Shown: positions 17,603 through 34,065, numbered from the stretch's first letter. The stretch: DNA of 64,000 nt from an uncultured Bacteroidales bacterium (GCA_900319855.1 ONQC01000008.1:1-64000); one strand, 5' to 3'. Program-made: numbers and translations. The notes: generated by a model from the letters alone, not told the origin.

Positions 17603-18736
17603 ATGAAGAAGATTCTTGCAATCTGCGCATCGCTCCTGCTCACGGCAGGGGCGATGTTTGCTCAGGAGCTCGCCAACTTCAATTTCGGCGGCCGCGGAGC
17701 CCGCGTCGTCTCCCCGGAGATCCAGGGTGACAGCGTGACCTTCCGCCTTCGGGCAGATTATGCCACCATGGTCCGCCTGAGCGGATCCTGGATGGAGAAC
17801 CCGTATGGCGCCGGCGAAGAAATGCGCCGCGTCGCCAACAATGTGTGGGAATACAAGTGCCCGCTTCCGTCCCCGGAAATCTATACCTATAATTTCATCG
17901 TGGACGGCGTGGCGGTCAACGATCCGCTGAACATCCAGGTCCAGCGCGACGGCACCCGCTTCCTCAACATGCTCATCGTCCCGGGCAAGCGCACCGAGAA
18001 CTATGGCGAAGCCAACCAGCGCGGTACGGTCAAGTACATGTGGTATGACAGCCAGAGCCTTGGCCTGAACCGCCGCATGGTCGTCTATACCCCATACGGC
18101 TACGAGAACAACCCGAAGCAGAAATATCCCGTCCTCTACCTCCTCCATGGCGGTGGCGGCGACGAGGAAGCCTGGACCAGCATGGGCCGTGCCGCCCAGA
18201 TCCTGGACAACCTCATCGAGAAGGGACTTGCCAAACCGATGATCGTGGTCATGCCGAACGGCAACCCGGGCCAGCAGGCCGCTGCGACCCTGAATCTCCC
18301 GACCAAGCAGGCCACCGGCCAGAACGCCTATGTCAACAGCCTCGTGAAGGAGATCATCCCGTTCGTTGAGAAGAACTTCCGCGCCATCCCGAACCGCAGC
18401 GCCCGCGCCATCGCCGGCCTGTCCATGGGCGGCGGCCACACCCTCAGCGCGACCGCGCTCTATCCGGGCACCTTCGACTACATCTGCCCCCTGAGCATCG
18501 GCAGCCAGCGCTCCGAGCAGCTTGACCAGCAGCTCCAGGGCATCAAGAAGGCCGGTTACAAGCTCTACTGGTTCGGCTGCGGCGAGAGCGACTTCCTCTG
18601 GGAGTCCGCCAAGCAGCTCGATGCGGCCCTCACGGCGAACGGTCTCGAGCACACCTTCTTCGTCACCGACGGAGGGCACACCTGGGCCAACTGGAGGAAC
18701 TACCTCAATACCTTCGCCCAGCTGCTCTTCAAATAA
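17603..18736 (+). CDS. secreted CE1-like carbohydrate esterase, paralogue 2
   Basis: 377 residues, closely similar to the preceding gene, including the mature N-terminus ('QELANFNFGGRG'), 'QVQRDGTRFLNMLIVPG' and '[20 protein letters not shown]'. The triad is Ser274, Asp330 and His359. The main difference is a shorter loop after 'TLNLP', where paralogue 1 has an inserted Gln/Met-rich stretch. The pair is evidently a tandem duplication, and different loops near the active site suggest different substrates. A strong hairpin at 18757-18795 ends the unit. Confidence 0.9.
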   Translation: MKKILAICASLLLTAGAMFAQELANFNFGGRGARVVSPEIQGDSVTFRLRADYATMVRLSGSWMENPYGAGEEMRRVANNVWEYKCPLPSPEIYTYNFIVDGVAVNDPLNIQVQRDGTRFLNMLIVPGKRTENYGEANQRGTVKYMWYDSQSLGLNRRMVVYTPYGYENNPKQKYPVLYLLHGGGGDEEAWTSMGRAAQILDNLIEKGLAKPMIVVMPNGNPGQQAAATLNLPTKQATGQNAYVNSLVKEIIPFVEKNFRAIPNRSARAIAGLSMGGGHTLSATALYPGTFDYICPLSIGSQRSEQLDQQLQGIKKAGYKLYWFGCGESDFLWESAKQLDAALTANGLEHTFFVTDGGHTWANWRNYLNTFAQLLFK

Positions 18737-18756
18737 TTGAAAGATTAGTTCATAAA

Positions 18757-18795
18757 AACAGGCCGGTCTGCTGAAGACCGGCCTGTTCCGTTTTT
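18757..18795. terminator. bidirectional terminator between convergent esterase genes
   Basis: A perfect 13-bp stem, aacaggccggtct (18757-18769) and agaccggcctgtt (18775-18787), with a 5-base loop. It is followed by ccgttttt on the plus strand and preceded by ataaaaa, which is T-rich on the minus strand, so it can serve both flanking genes. Confidence 0.85.
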
Positions 18796-18807
18796 CATAG
18801 CATCGCT

Positions 18808-20067
<1,260 letters not shown>

Positions 20068-20724
20068 TTACTCTGCCCATTTGCGGCAAAGGGCCTCCAG
20101 CCCCTCCCGGTCGGTCGGGGCTTTCTTGTGCTCCTTGAACCAGGCGTCGATTTCGTCTTTCTTGCCGGGGAAACATTTCTGGAAATTCTTCTTGGTCGGG
20201 GTCATGACTGCGCCGGACTTGTACAAATAGCCGATCTCTGTCATCCGGTACGGAAAATCCCGGACCTCATTCAGGTTAAAGATCATTCCGTCTGCAGAGA
20301 GGGAACTGATTTCCGTAACGGACGTGGTCTGGGATTCCATTCCATAAGCCCCGCGCTTGCTGTCACTCATGACCAGGACTTCCCGCTTGACAGCGATGCC
20401 GACGTCTCCGGAAAGCGGACATACCCGCAGGAACATGTCGTTGAGATGCAGGAACGTCACCCCGTCGATCACCACCTGTACCACACTGCCGGGATTTTCC
20501 AGCGCCAGCTCCACGCCCTTGCTGTCCTTGAACCGGATGGAATTGTCCAGGGCGCAGATGTTGAGGAGCCCCTGCCCCGGAGCCTGGTCACGATAGATGA
20601 CCGTTCCCCGGCCGAATTTCGGCATCAGGTAGAACACCTCTTCGGGAATGCTGAGGCCCTCCTGGGCAGACAGGGACGCGACGGCCGTCAGGACGGCGGC
20701 GACGCAAAGCAGGATTCGTTTCAT
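20068..20724 (-). CDS. secreted protein of unknown function
   Basis: 218 residues starting at the ATG that opens a signal peptide (MKRILLCVAAVLTAVASLSA). The mature protein has beta-rich blocks ('GRGTVIYRDQAPGQGLLNI', 'DVGIAVKREVLVMSD') and ends in a charged helical tail ('EIDAWFKEHKKAPTDREGLEALCRKW'). I do not recognise the family. It precedes a CE1-like esterase by 24 bp and may assist or accompany that enzyme; this is inference from position only. Confidence 0.78.
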   Translation of the reverse strand: MKRILLCVAAVLTAVASLSAQEGLSIPEEVFYLMPKFGRGTVIYRDQAPGQGLLNICALDNSIRFKDSKGVELALENPGSVVQVVIDGVTFLHLNDMFLRVCPLSGDVGIAVKREVLVMSDSKRGAYGMESQTTSVTEISSLSADGMIFNLNEVRDFPYRMTEIGYLYKSGAVMTPTKKNFQKCFPGKKDEIDAWFKEHKKAPTDREGLEALCRKWAE

Positions 20725-20768
20725 GGACGTTTCATTTTGACCCGTTTGCTGCAAAAAACATGCAAGGA

Positions 20769-20800
20769 GAAAAAATGGGCCGGGGCGAACCCCGGCCCAA
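20769..20800 (-). terminator. terminator of the SusC-SusD operon
   Basis: A 10-bp perfect stem, tgggccgggg (20776-20785) with ccccggccca (20790-20799), closing a TTCG tetraloop on the minus strand and followed there by TTTTTT. It lies 17 bp after the stop of the DUF3823 lipoprotein gene. Confidence 0.9.
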
Positions 20801-20815
20801 ACTAGTCAGGCGTGA

Positions 20816-21736
20816 TTAGTTCCAGTCTTCGTTTTCGATTTTTTCGAAAGTCGTGAAGTCCTCGGAAACCTTCCAGACGTTGGAGTAGTTGTACGTCGCG
20901 TTCGCATTCACGGTTCCATCCGGGGTGAAAGCCGAATCGTGATGTACCGTACCGATGATAAACGGCGTCATATCCGCAGGCATGCCAGCACCGAACCAGG
21001 CTCCCCAGTCATACTGAGGCTCATCGTAGGCAGGCTTCACGGCACCGTAGGCGGCCATGGCGGCAATACGCAGGAAATGCGGCTGCTTGTACCGGAATTC
21101 GGAGTTATTCTCTCCCTTGTCGGTCAGGACCGTACTGATACGCAGTTCGACATCTTCGCCGACCGTGGCGCCGCTGATAACAGCGGTCTTGTCCGTCGCA
21201 TTGTTGTGGTTCTTGCACACGAAGCGGTCGGGAGCGATCAGCAGATAAACGTTGATGCCGTTGGTCTTGGAAGCGTCGCCGTGCTCAACTTTGCACGTGG
21301 CCACGATTTCCTTTGTGGCAGCGTCATATCTGAACTTCACATCCTTTATACGCGCATACGGAGTAACGGTGAAATCGTGGGTATTGGAACCCTTTGCAAT
21401 CTTGAACTGCTCCGTTTTGGGATAGAAGTTGTTGTTCTGCGAAGTTTCGAGGCGATAGTCGCCGGAGAAAACGAGATTGTTGGTATAGGTACCGTTAACG
21501 CGGGCATACCATGTCATGGAAGAGGGTGCAAAAGTACCTCTGGAAGGCTCGAAATTCTCTTCGTAGACAGGAAAGCCATAGTTGTCGGGCACGCCGAACT
21601 GGACCGGCTCGTTGGTTGCGGAATCCAGGAACTTGCCCGAGATGGTGGCATCGTAACCGTCCAGGTTGTCGAATTCAAACCAATCACACGATACGGCCAT
21701 CAAGAGGATGGGTAAGAGATATAATATCTTTTTCAT
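20816..21736 (-). CDS. DUF3823-type surface lipoprotein of the SusC/SusD locus
   Basis: About 306 residues from the ATG at 21736 (an in-frame ATG at 21748 is also possible). The lipobox is MAVSC. 'YDATISGKFLDSATNEPVQF' and 'GTYTNNLVFSGDYRLE' match the DUF3823 family, whose members sit next to SusD as accessory surface glycan-binding proteins. It starts 18 bp after the SusD stop and is the last gene before a strong terminator. Glycan specificity cannot be predicted. Confidence 0.85.
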   Translation of the reverse strand: MKKILYLLPILLMAVSCDWFEFDNLDGYDATISGKFLDSATNEPVQFGVPDNYGFPVYEENFEPSRGTFAPSSMTWYARVNGTYTNNLVFSGDYRLETSQNNNFYPKTEQFKIAKGSNTHDFTVTPYARIKDVKFRYDAATKEIVATCKVEHGDASKTNGINVYLLIAPDRFVCKNHNNATDKTAVISGATVGEDVELRISTVLTDKGENNSEFRYKQPHFLRIAAMAAYGAVKPAYDEPQYDWGAWFGAGMPADMTPFIIGTVHHDSAFTPDGTVNANATYNYSNVWKVSEDFTTFEKIENEDWN

Positions 21737-21754
21737 GTTTGATAGCAAATTAGA

Positions 21755-23701
21755 TTACTCCTGAATCGGGTTCTTTTCAATATTGTCCTTGCTCCAAGTG
21801 CCGATTGAATCGTAGTACAAGCGGTAGTCATTGATGTACAGACCGTTGTTGGACTGGTTCACATCACCGTGAATAACATTGGCACGAACGAAGATATACT
21901 TCGGAGTACCGTCCCGGAGATCCAGCGTCGGCACCAGGGCGTGCTTGCGCACTCCGTTGTTGGCACCGAAGACGAATTCACGGCGGCGGAGCAGCGTATA
22001 AGGAAGGTCGTTCTCGAAAGCGAGTTCGACACGACGCTCATGCAGGACGTTCTCGAGGGTCAGTTCCACGTTGTCCGTGAAAGCGGCGCGGTGGCGGATG
22101 TCGTTGAGGTACTGCTTCGCCTTGGCCTGATCACCCTGTCCGCTTTCGACGACGGCCTCAGCATAAGTCAGCAGGACCTCGGCGTAGCGGATATCCGGCC
22201 AAGGATTGGTCGTATACTGCTGCGCCTGTGCAGGATCGAGGAACTTGGCGATACCGAAACCGGTGTTGTACCAGTTACCGCCGTTGGAGTCATTCATGCT
22301 GTAGAAACCGGAGAAATTGGCTTCATTCGGATCACCATACATATAGTATTTCTGTCCGCCGGCTTCGTAGGCAACGTCTTTCTCTCCATAGAACTTGGCG
22401 TTGCCCTTGCTGTCAATGACACCGCCCTGGATGAGAATCTTCTCATTGCGGAACGTGGCTCCGGGATACACTACATGGGCCTGGAAGCGCGCATCCTTGT
22501 TCGCAAACGGAGCGGCCAGGTCATCGTACTTGATATAGTCGGTCTCGGTTGTAAAGCCCGCCTGCTTGTCCTGGCCCAGGTTGATGACATAGGCGTCCTC
22601 CACACCATCGTTGCGGGTCTTGACGGTGCCGTCGGTCCTGCTACGGTTCGAGGCAGGGTTGACATAGTCGTCGAAGGCATCCACAAGGTCAAGCGTAACG
22701 CAATAACGGCCAAACTGCCAGCCGCCGCCATCTGCATGGACCTGATGGGGAGAATTGCCATAGTCAAAACCGTTGCTGGCTGTCGGCTGGCCGGTCTTAT
22801 AGCTGCGTCCGAAGATAAACTCTTCGTCATGACGGGCAAGGAACAGTTCCTGAAGATTCTTCTTGGCAGCATCGACGCTGGCAGGATTGGTGCCACCGTA
22901 GAGACGATACATACCGGAGCTGATTACCTTGTCTGCCGCATCAATGGCCTTCTTGTAGTATGCATTGGCATCCGCCGCAACCATTTTCGTCAGGCCCTTG
23001 CTAACGGCCACATACCCGTTGTCGATGGGCGCCTTGCCCCAATACTTGGACACCGAAGCCGCAAAGAGGGCAACACGGGCTTCCAGGGCATAGGCCGCGT
23101 ACTTGGTAGCGCGGTATTCACCGTCACTGCGGGTCGCAGGGAGAAGATTGGCTGCGGTTTCGAATTCGTCAATCACGAAATCCCAGGTATCTTTTTCGGT
23201 GCTTCTCGGGACGTACAGCCCGCTCACATCCTCACCGCCGTCATATTTATCGTCGAGCGGTTCGGTGACGATAGGGACACCGCCGAACCTACGGACCATA
23301 CCGAAGTAGATGTAGCCGCGTACGAAGTGGACTTCGCCCAGCATCGCGTCACGGACTTCCTCGCTGATGACACCCCTTTCATAGGCATCGGGAATCTGGA
23401 TGAGAAGCTGGTTGACGGAACGGATCTGGGTGTAATTCCAGTCTCCGGAACGGTTAATTCCATAACTGGTGGAGTGGGCGTCGGTTGCGTCGACCGTACT
23501 CTTGTCCATCGTACCGAAGGCGTCGTAAGGGATGTAACCATAGATTGAAGCGAGCAGACGCGTGAGACCCGTCTCGGAGGACGTAAGGTCCGATTCACTC
23601 ATTCGGGTGAGGTCTCCTTCCAATCCATCAAAAATCTTACCGCAGGAGACGAGGCCCAGGGTGAGGATCGAAACGCAAATGTATGTAAAAATTCTTTTCA
23701 T
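21755..23701 (-). CDS. SusD/RagB-family outer-membrane glycan-binding lipoprotein
   Basis: 648 residues. The lipobox LVSCGK predicts a lipid anchor. The N-terminal helical region with TPR-like helices ('SETGLTRLLASIYGYIPYDAFG', 'GEVHFVRGYIYFGMVRRFGGVPIVTEPL') and the C-terminal 'WPDIRYAEVLLTYAEAVVESGQG' plus 'YLNDIRHRAAF' are diagnostic for SusD. It caps the SusC porin and delivers oligosaccharides to it. It lies 12 bp downstream of the SusC gene. Confidence 0.97.
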   Translation of the reverse strand: MKRIFTYICVSILTLGLVSCGKIFDGLEGDLTRMSESDLTSSETGLTRLLASIYGYIPYDAFGTMDKSTVDATDAHSTSYGINRSGDWNYTQIRSVNQLLIQIPDAYERGVISEEVRDAMLGEVHFVRGYIYFGMVRRFGGVPIVTEPLDDKYDGGEDVSGLYVPRSTEKDTWDFVIDEFETAANLLPATRSDGEYRATKYAAYALEARVALFAASVSKYWGKAPIDNGYVAVSKGLTKMVAADANAYYKKAIDAADKVISSGMYRLYGGTNPASVDAAKKNLQELFLARHDEEFIFGRSYKTGQPTASNGFDYGNSPHQVHADGGGWQFGRYCVTLDLVDAFDDYVNPASNRSRTDGTVKTRNDGVEDAYVINLGQDKQAGFTTETDYIKYDDLAAPFANKDARFQAHVVYPGATFRNEKILIQGGVIDSKGNAKFYGEKDVAYEAGGQKYYMYGDPNEANFSGFYSMNDSNGGNWYNTGFGIAKFLDPAQAQQYTTNPWPDIRYAEVLLTYAEAVVESGQGDQAKAKQYLNDIRHRAAFTDNVELTLENVLHERRVELAFENDLPYTLLRRREFVFGANNGVRKHALVPTLDLRDGTPKYIFVRANVIHGDVNQSNNGLYINDYRLYYDSIGTWSKDNIEKNPIQE

Positions 23702-23713
23702 ATGGCTTGCAGA

Positions 23714-26700
23714 TTAGAAGTTGATGTTCACACCGAAGCTGTAGGTCTTGATAAGCGGGTTACCGCCACCGCCGATCCAGCCCATGCTTCGTTCAGGATC
23801 ATAAGGCTTGAGCAGTTTGTTGCAGAAGGTCAGCAGATTGGTGCCGCTGACATAGAAACGCGCCTGGCGCAGGCCGATCTTAGATGTGAGTTTGTTCGGC
23901 AAGGTATAGCCGATCTCAATGCTCTTGAGTCGCAGGTACGCGGCGTTCATCCAGTTGTACGGCTGGGTGCTTGCATAGGTACCGTTACCCCAGGTCACAT
24001 AGCCGCCGTCTACCTTGCGGAGGGCCGGATAGAATCCCGATACCCAGACGGAGTTCGGGTCGAACGGATCGGTGTAGCCATCGGCCAGGTGGTAGTGGTC
24101 CTCGTAGTTCTTGTAGAACGTTCCGTAATACCCATAGCCATACGTACCGTGCAAGGAGATGAAGCGATGGTCGAGGGCTGTGCCGTTGAAGGTGGCGCTC
24201 AGGTCAAAGTTCTTGTAGTTCATGAAGATCATGAGACCGAACTGCAGGGGCGGGTTGTTACCCGTGGCACCAGGGCCGCCGAAGCCGAAGGCGTCGGCGT
24301 TGGCACCGAAGGAATAGTACTGGTCGGAGCCGTTGATAACACCGTCACCGTTTCTGTCTTCAATCTTATACATACCGGGGAGCAGGTCTGTCGGAGCTGC
24401 ACCCATATAGATGTTGTAGTTATAGATGTCCGACCAGCCGGTAAACTGTTCGCCACCGTTCACCCAGTGATAGTTCGCACCGCTGCGGGCATTGGACCAG
24501 CGGCCCTCCATGAAACTGTTGTAGAAAGCCTCGTGCGAACCCCAGGTCGCAGTCTCGTTGGACGCGGTATAGGTGTTGCGGAAGCGGGCGAAGGTAGCCG
24601 TGGCAGTAATGCGGTAGTTGAAAGCACCGATGCGGTTGCGGTGCGACAACTGGAGGTCGATACCGACGTTCTCGGACTTGTTCAGGTTATACTGCGGGAG
24701 GCTGATACCATAGAAAGACGGGACCTTGCTGGAGTACACACTGCTGGCGGCGATACCGCTCTGGGTACGGCGGAAGAAGTCGATGGAACCGCCGAAAATA
24801 CCACGGTTGACCTCGAAGTCGATACCGAAGTCCATCATGCGCACGCGCCTCCAGGAAAGGATGGTCTCCGCAGCCTTTGTATTTACATAGCCGGCGAGGG
24901 CCATGCCGTCCGAGAATACATAAGAGCCGGACTGTTCATAGCCAAGCTGCCAGGCATAAGGACTTCCCTGCTGCTGACCGGTCATACCGTCGGACCAGCG
25001 GAGTTTGAAATTGTTCATCCAAGGGAGGATGCGCTTGAAGAACGGCTCGTCGGACATGCGCCAACCCAGGGAGTATGCCGGGAAGAAGCCCCAGCGGGAG
25101 CCCGGTGCATAGAGGTACGTACCATCGTAACGTGCGGTAACCTCGGCGAGATACTTGCCCTGATAGTCATAGGCGATACGGCCCAGATAACCGGCCGTGG
25201 CACTGCTGTTGCGGCTGCCGTTACCAACCCGGGTGGCTTCGACGGCCTGACTGATGACATCGTGCGTGTAAAGGCCTTCATACTTGGCGCTGGCATTGAT
25301 GCTCTGGCTCCAGTTCAAACGCGTTTCCGCGGCGACCATGGCGGTGAGGTTATGCTTCTCCCAGCGCTTGTTGTAGTTGGCCTGCAGTTTGCCGTAAAGG
25401 CTCTGGTTCTTGTTCCAGTTCTCCGAATAACTGTCGTTACCCTTGTCGGCGACAAGCAGTTCGTCCGTGAAATAGTCGTAGACATCGTAAACGCGGTCCA
25501 GGTTGTTGGTCTGGCGCTGGCTCACGTTGAAGGAAGCGAAAGCATCGAGGACGAGGCCCTTGAGGAACGGCGCCTCATATTTGAGGTCGAGACTGTTGTT
25601 GTAGCTGCTGCCCTTGGACTTGGCATAACCCAGCAGGTCTATGTTAAGCAGGGCCACCGGGTTCCAGTTCTCATAGCTCGCATTGGTATAGTGGTTGGGG
25701 TTTCCGTAAACCGTCGGAGCCATGGTGCGTTCGGAGAGCGCCACATAGTACCAGAAGTTCGTCTCTGTATTGGTCGCGGACATACCTACACGGTTGTTCG
25801 TGTCGAAAGAAGACTGATACACCGCGGTCAGATTATTCGTGATCTTGGTCGTGACGTTACCCTGGAAGTTGAAGGCCTTGTAACCGAGGCCCGGGTTGTT
25901 GTAGATACCCTTGTCCTGGTTGTAGCGGGCACTCAGGTAGTACTGGGTCTGCTGGTTGCCGCCGCTCACGGACAGGGAATGGTTCTGCTGGAAGGCGACT
26001 TTCGTCACCTCGTCCATCCACCTCGTATCCACGTAGCCGGGATCGCCGTTCCGGAAGTGCTCGATCAACTCGTCGGAATACTTCTTCGGATAGTGGACAT
26101 TGACATATTCTTCATTCTGATACAGAAGGTTGTCAACGACGTTCGATTCCTTCGGAAGTGCGGTCGGAACACCGAAGGAGATGGTGTTCGTGTAGCGCAC
26201 CGACGGCTTGCCGACCGTACCTTTCTTCGTGGTCACAAGGATGACACCGTTCTGCGAACCCATACCATACAGGGACGCGGAGGCGTCCTTCAGGACGGAG
26301 ATGCTCTCGATATCTTCCGGGTTCAGCTGGGAAAGGATGGCGGTAGAACTGTTGCTGTAAGAACTGCCGCCGAAGCCACGGCCACGACGCTGGGTCGTAC
26401 GGACCACACCGTCGATGACGACGATCGGTTCGCCATAGCCACGGATGCTGAGGTCGGTGTCGAAGTCACCGGCGCCACCGCCGACCTGACGGATGAGCAG
26501 GCCCGGAACCTTACCCTGCAGGGATGCAGTCACGTCCGGGGACTTGGTTGCGGTAAGTTCCTCATCGCGGATGTTCGCAATGGATGCGGTCAGGGACGCT
26601 TTCTTGGTCGTTCCGTAACCGACAACCACCGTTTCATCGAGGACGGTGTTTTCTTCCGCGAGGGTGACGGTCAGGTTCGCAGCGGCCTTGACCGTGACGG

Positions 26701-26959
26701 TCTCATAGCCGATGGACGAAACCTCGAGGTCGGCACCTGCGGGGCAGGTAAGGGTAAAGTTACCGTCGACGTCCGTCGCAGCACCGTTCGTCGTGCCGAC
26801 CTGGATGACGGCCGCACCGATGACCGGTTGCTTGCTGGGATCGATAACCTTACCTTTCACCGTAATCGTTTGTTGCGCAAACAGCATCGGCATGCACAGC
26901 AAGAAGCCGCACAAGACCGAAGCGAGGCGCTTGAGGGATGAATGTTTCATCTTAATCAT
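23714..26959 (-). CDS. SusC/RagA-family TonB-linked outer-membrane transporter
   Basis: About 1080 residues. The order is signal peptide, CarboxypepD_reg-like domain ('TVKGKVIDPSKQPVIGAAV'), the SusC motif 'DETVVVGYGTTKKASLTASI', the plug domain ('LQGKVPGLLIRQ', 'IESISVLKDASASLYGMGSQNGVILVTTKKG') and a 22-strand-type barrel ending in 'GVNINF'. It imports oligosaccharides with energy from TonB. There is no STN domain, so coupling to an anti-sigma factor is unlikely; control by the HTCS is more probable. Starts at 26959 or 26950 are both possible. It is 49 bp downstream of a carboxylesterase gene reading the same way. Confidence 0.97.
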   Translation of the reverse strand: MIKMKHSSLKRLASVLCGFLLCMPMLFAQQTITVKGKVIDPSKQPVIGAAVIQVGTTNGAATDVDGNFTLTCPAGADLEVSSIGYETVTVKAAANLTVTLAEENTVLDETVVVGYGTTKKASLTASIANIRDEELTATKSPDVTASLQGKVPGLLIRQVGGGAGDFDTDLSIRGYGEPIVVIDGVVRTTQRRGRGFGGSSYSNSSTAILSQLNPEDIESISVLKDASASLYGMGSQNGVILVTTKKGTVGKPSVRYTNTISFGVPTALPKESNVVDNLLYQNEEYVNVHYPKKYSDELIEHFRNGDPGYVDTRWMDEVTKVAFQQNHSLSVSGGNQQTQYYLSARYNQDKGIYNNPGLGYKAFNFQGNVTTKITNNLTAVYQSSFDTNNRVGMSATNTETNFWYYVALSERTMAPTVYGNPNHYTNASYENWNPVALLNIDLLGYAKSKGSSYNNSLDLKYEAPFLKGLVLDAFASFNVSQRQTNNLDRVYDVYDYFTDELLVADKGNDSYSENWNKNQSLYGKLQANYNKRWEKHNLTAMVAAETRLNWSQSINASAKYEGLYTHDVISQAVEATRVGNGSRNSSATAGYLGRIAYDYQGKYLAEVTARYDGTYLYAPGSRWGFFPAYSLGWRMSDEPFFKRILPWMNNFKLRWSDGMTGQQQGSPYAWQLGYEQSGSYVFSDGMALAGYVNTKAAETILSWRRVRMMDFGIDFEVNRGIFGGSIDFFRRTQSGIAASSVYSSKVPSFYGISLPQYNLNKSENVGIDLQLSHRNRIGAFNYRITATATFARFRNTYTASNETATWGSHEAFYNSFMEGRWSNARSGANYHWVNGGEQFTGWSDIYNYNIYMGAAPTDLLPGMYKIEDRNGDGVINGSDQYYSFGANADAFGFGGPGATGNNPPLQFGLMIFMNYKNFDLSATFNGTALDHRFISLHGTYGYGYYGTFYKNYEDHYHLADGYTDPFDPNSVWVSGFYPALRKVDGGYVTWGNGTYASTQPYNWMNAAYLRLKSIEIGYTLPNKLTSKIGLRQARFYVSGTNLLTFCNKLLKPYDPERSMGWIGGGGNPLIKTYSFGVNINF

Positions 26960-27008
26960 ACGATTAATTTTTGGGTTAATAAAAATATGGGTAAACAGAT
27001 AAGATTGT

Positions 27009-28478
27009 CTAGGGAATCAGCGTCTTGAGGGTTTCCGCATCCGGAGCCATGACGACCTTGCATTCGTCGTCAAGGTACATCGTCGCACCCTCGCCGCTCT
27101 TGTAGACGGGCCACTGCGGCAGGCAGTCGACATTCGGATTGCCCGTTCGCATGAAGGCAAGCAGGGCCGCGGACATCTTGTCGGCCAGGGCCCGCGGACG
27201 GGCGCCGCCGCCGGTATGGGTCAGCATCAGGTCGGTATTCCGGAACCAGAAGCAGATATCCAGGCAGTGGAACGCACCCTTCTTGCCGTCGAACAGCGGC
27301 GGATTGAAGCCGAAACAGGCCAGCCAGACGGGAGCTTCCTGACCGCTCTTGGCCTCGACGGCCGGACGCATCCGCTCGCTGCCGGAAAGTTCGCCGCTGG
27401 TGGCGCAGAAGAGCATCGGCACCTTGTTGGAGGGGCTGTTGGTATCCTGGTAGAAGGTCCCCATCGGGATGTGGAAGCCGTCGCCCACGGGGCCGAAAGC
27501 GCCGCGCATCATACCGTTGTTATGATCCTTCATGTATTCCTGCGCACAAGCGTTGGCGAGATCGATGTAATCCATCCAGGGCATGGCCTGGAGTTTCGCC
27601 ATGCCGCCGGCTTTCCGGGCGATCAGTTTGCCGAGTTCAGCGCTGAAGTTCGAATCGATGGCAGACGTGATGTTGCCGCTCAGGGCGACCGCCTGCTTGA
27701 AAAGGCCCTGCGTCTCGGCCATGGCGACCAGGGTGCAGACCTTGGCGCCGCCGCCGGACTGGCCCATAATGGTCACGTTGGACGGATCGCCGCCGAAGTT
27801 CCCGATGTTGTCACGGACCCACTTGAGGGCGGCCACGATATCCAGGATGCCGGCGTTGCCGGAATCCGCGAAGGCCGGGTCGACCGCGGAGAAATCCGTG
27901 AAGCCGATGGGGCCGAGCCGGTGGTTAAGGGAGACGAAGACGATGTCGCCGTCGCGGCTCAGGTTCTCGCCGTTGTAGCCGTCCTGCTCGATGCCGTTGC
28001 CGGAGGTGAAGCCGCCGCCGTGGATCCAGACGAGTACCGGACGCTTCGCATTGTCCAGGCCCGGAGTCCAGACATTGAGACGGAGGCAGTCTTCGCTGAC
28101 GTCGTCATAGTTCCAATGGTCGGCGAAGGTACCGAAGGTATTGCCGTATTTGCCGGCTGTCTTCTGCGGGGCGGAATTGCCATAATAGACGGCAGGACGC
28201 ACGTCGTCCCACGGCTGGGGCGGCTGCGGGGCCCGGAAGCGGTTCTCGCCGGAGGCGGGGGCACCGTACTGGATCCCGAGGAAGGTGTAGACATTGCGGA
28301 GGATGTAGCCCCGGACCTTGCCGTATTGGGTCGGGGCGATGGCGATGTCTTCGCCGATGAAAAGTTGCTGGGCATCCGGATCGATCCCGCCGGTGACTTT
28401 GCCGGAAGGGGATCCACAGGCACAGATTCCCGCCGCCAGCACGGCCGGGAGCATCCATCTGCTGATTTTCGACATCAT
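27009..28478 (-). CDS. type-B carboxylesterase lipoprotein of the polysaccharide utilisation locus
   Basis: 489 residues of the carboxylesterase/lipase (para-nitrobenzyl esterase) family. A possible lipobox (ICAC) suggests a lipid anchor. Diagnostic parts are 'SEDCLRLNVWTP', the oxyanion-hole 'WIHGGGFTSGNG', and the nucleophile elbow 'IMGQSGGG', with an acidic residue and His further on. It is the first gene of the SusC-SusD-DUF3823 operon, so its substrate is probably an ester on the imported glycan (inference). A divergent HTCS gene lies 232 bp away. Confidence 0.92.
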   Translation of the reverse strand: MMSKISRWMLPAVLAAGICACGSPSGKVTGGIDPDAQQLFIGEDIAIAPTQYGKVRGYILRNVYTFLGIQYGAPASGENRFRAPQPPQPWDDVRPAVYYGNSAPQKTAGKYGNTFGTFADHWNYDDVSEDCLRLNVWTPGLDNAKRPVLVWIHGGGFTSGNGIEQDGYNGENLSRDGDIVFVSLNHRLGPIGFTDFSAVDPAFADSGNAGILDIVAALKWVRDNIGNFGGDPSNVTIMGQSGGGAKVCTLVAMAETQGLFKQAVALSGNITSAIDSNFSAELGKLIARKAGGMAKLQAMPWMDYIDLANACAQEYMKDHNNGMMRGAFGPVGDGFHIPMGTFYQDTNSPSNKVPMLFCATSGELSGSERMRPAVEAKSGQEAPVWLACFGFNPPLFDGKKGAFHCLDICFWFRNTDLMLTHTGGGARPRALADKMSAALLAFMRTGNPNVDCLPQWPVYKSGEGATMYLDDECKVVMAPDAETLKTLIP

Positions 28479-28525
28479 TTGCGTTATCGGTTTATCGGGT
28501 TAATCTGTGGGTAGTATCACGGATG

Positions 28526-28533
28526 CAAAATTA
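28526..28533 (-). promoter_or_regulatory. promoter -7 box of the carboxylesterase-SusCD operon
   Basis: The minus strand reads TAATTTTG, fitting TAnnTTTG, 47 bases before the ATG. No TTG -33 element is seen, as expected for a promoter that needs an activator such as the adjacent HTCS. Confidence 0.45.
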
Positions 28534-28595
28534 TCCCAAATCGTTTTAGGCTTTTCTCCGAAAACGACGCAATATGCGCCCGCGCGTCCATCGAC

Positions 28596-28614
28596 CGTGC
28601 GAAATCACCATTCC
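28596..28614 (+). promoter_or_regulatory. candidate regulator-binding site upstream of the PUL operon
   Basis: CGTGCGAA-N6-ATTCC. The same arrangement, CGTGCGAA-N5-ATTCC, occurs at 33913-33930 upstream of the fourth esterase. It lies about 63 bp upstream of the -7 box of the carboxylesterase operon. Binding by the HTCS is an inference. Confidence 0.3.
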
Positions 28615-28678
28615 ATGCTACGAGATGTCCAATCCGACGTATTTTCCGCTCATTTTAACGGATTTCCAAAACTTTCCC

Positions 28679-28687
28679 TATCTTTGT
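28679..28687 (+). promoter_or_regulatory. promoter -7 box of the HTCS gene
   Basis: TATCTTTGT, 23 bases before the ATG at 28711. It is divergent from the carboxylesterase-SusCD promoter. Confidence 0.5.
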
Positions 28688-28710
28688 AACCAGTTGGCCT
28701 GCGACCGAAT

Positions 28711-33994
<5,284 letters not shown>

Positions 33995-34065
33995 TCACAC
34001 CGCCAGGATTAAACCTGTGCCGGATAATCCCGTCAAAAGGAGTGTTGAAAATAAGTACAGTTTTT

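Noticed and set aside
16382..18679. A 765-codon antisense frame across two esterase genes
   Set aside because: It is the mirror of two clear esterase genes with intact triads. Its internal repeat only reflects their tandem duplication.
23702..26941. A 1079-codon plus-strand frame opposite the SusC gene
   Set aside because: Antisense shadow of an unmistakable SusC gene; no signal peptide or domain.
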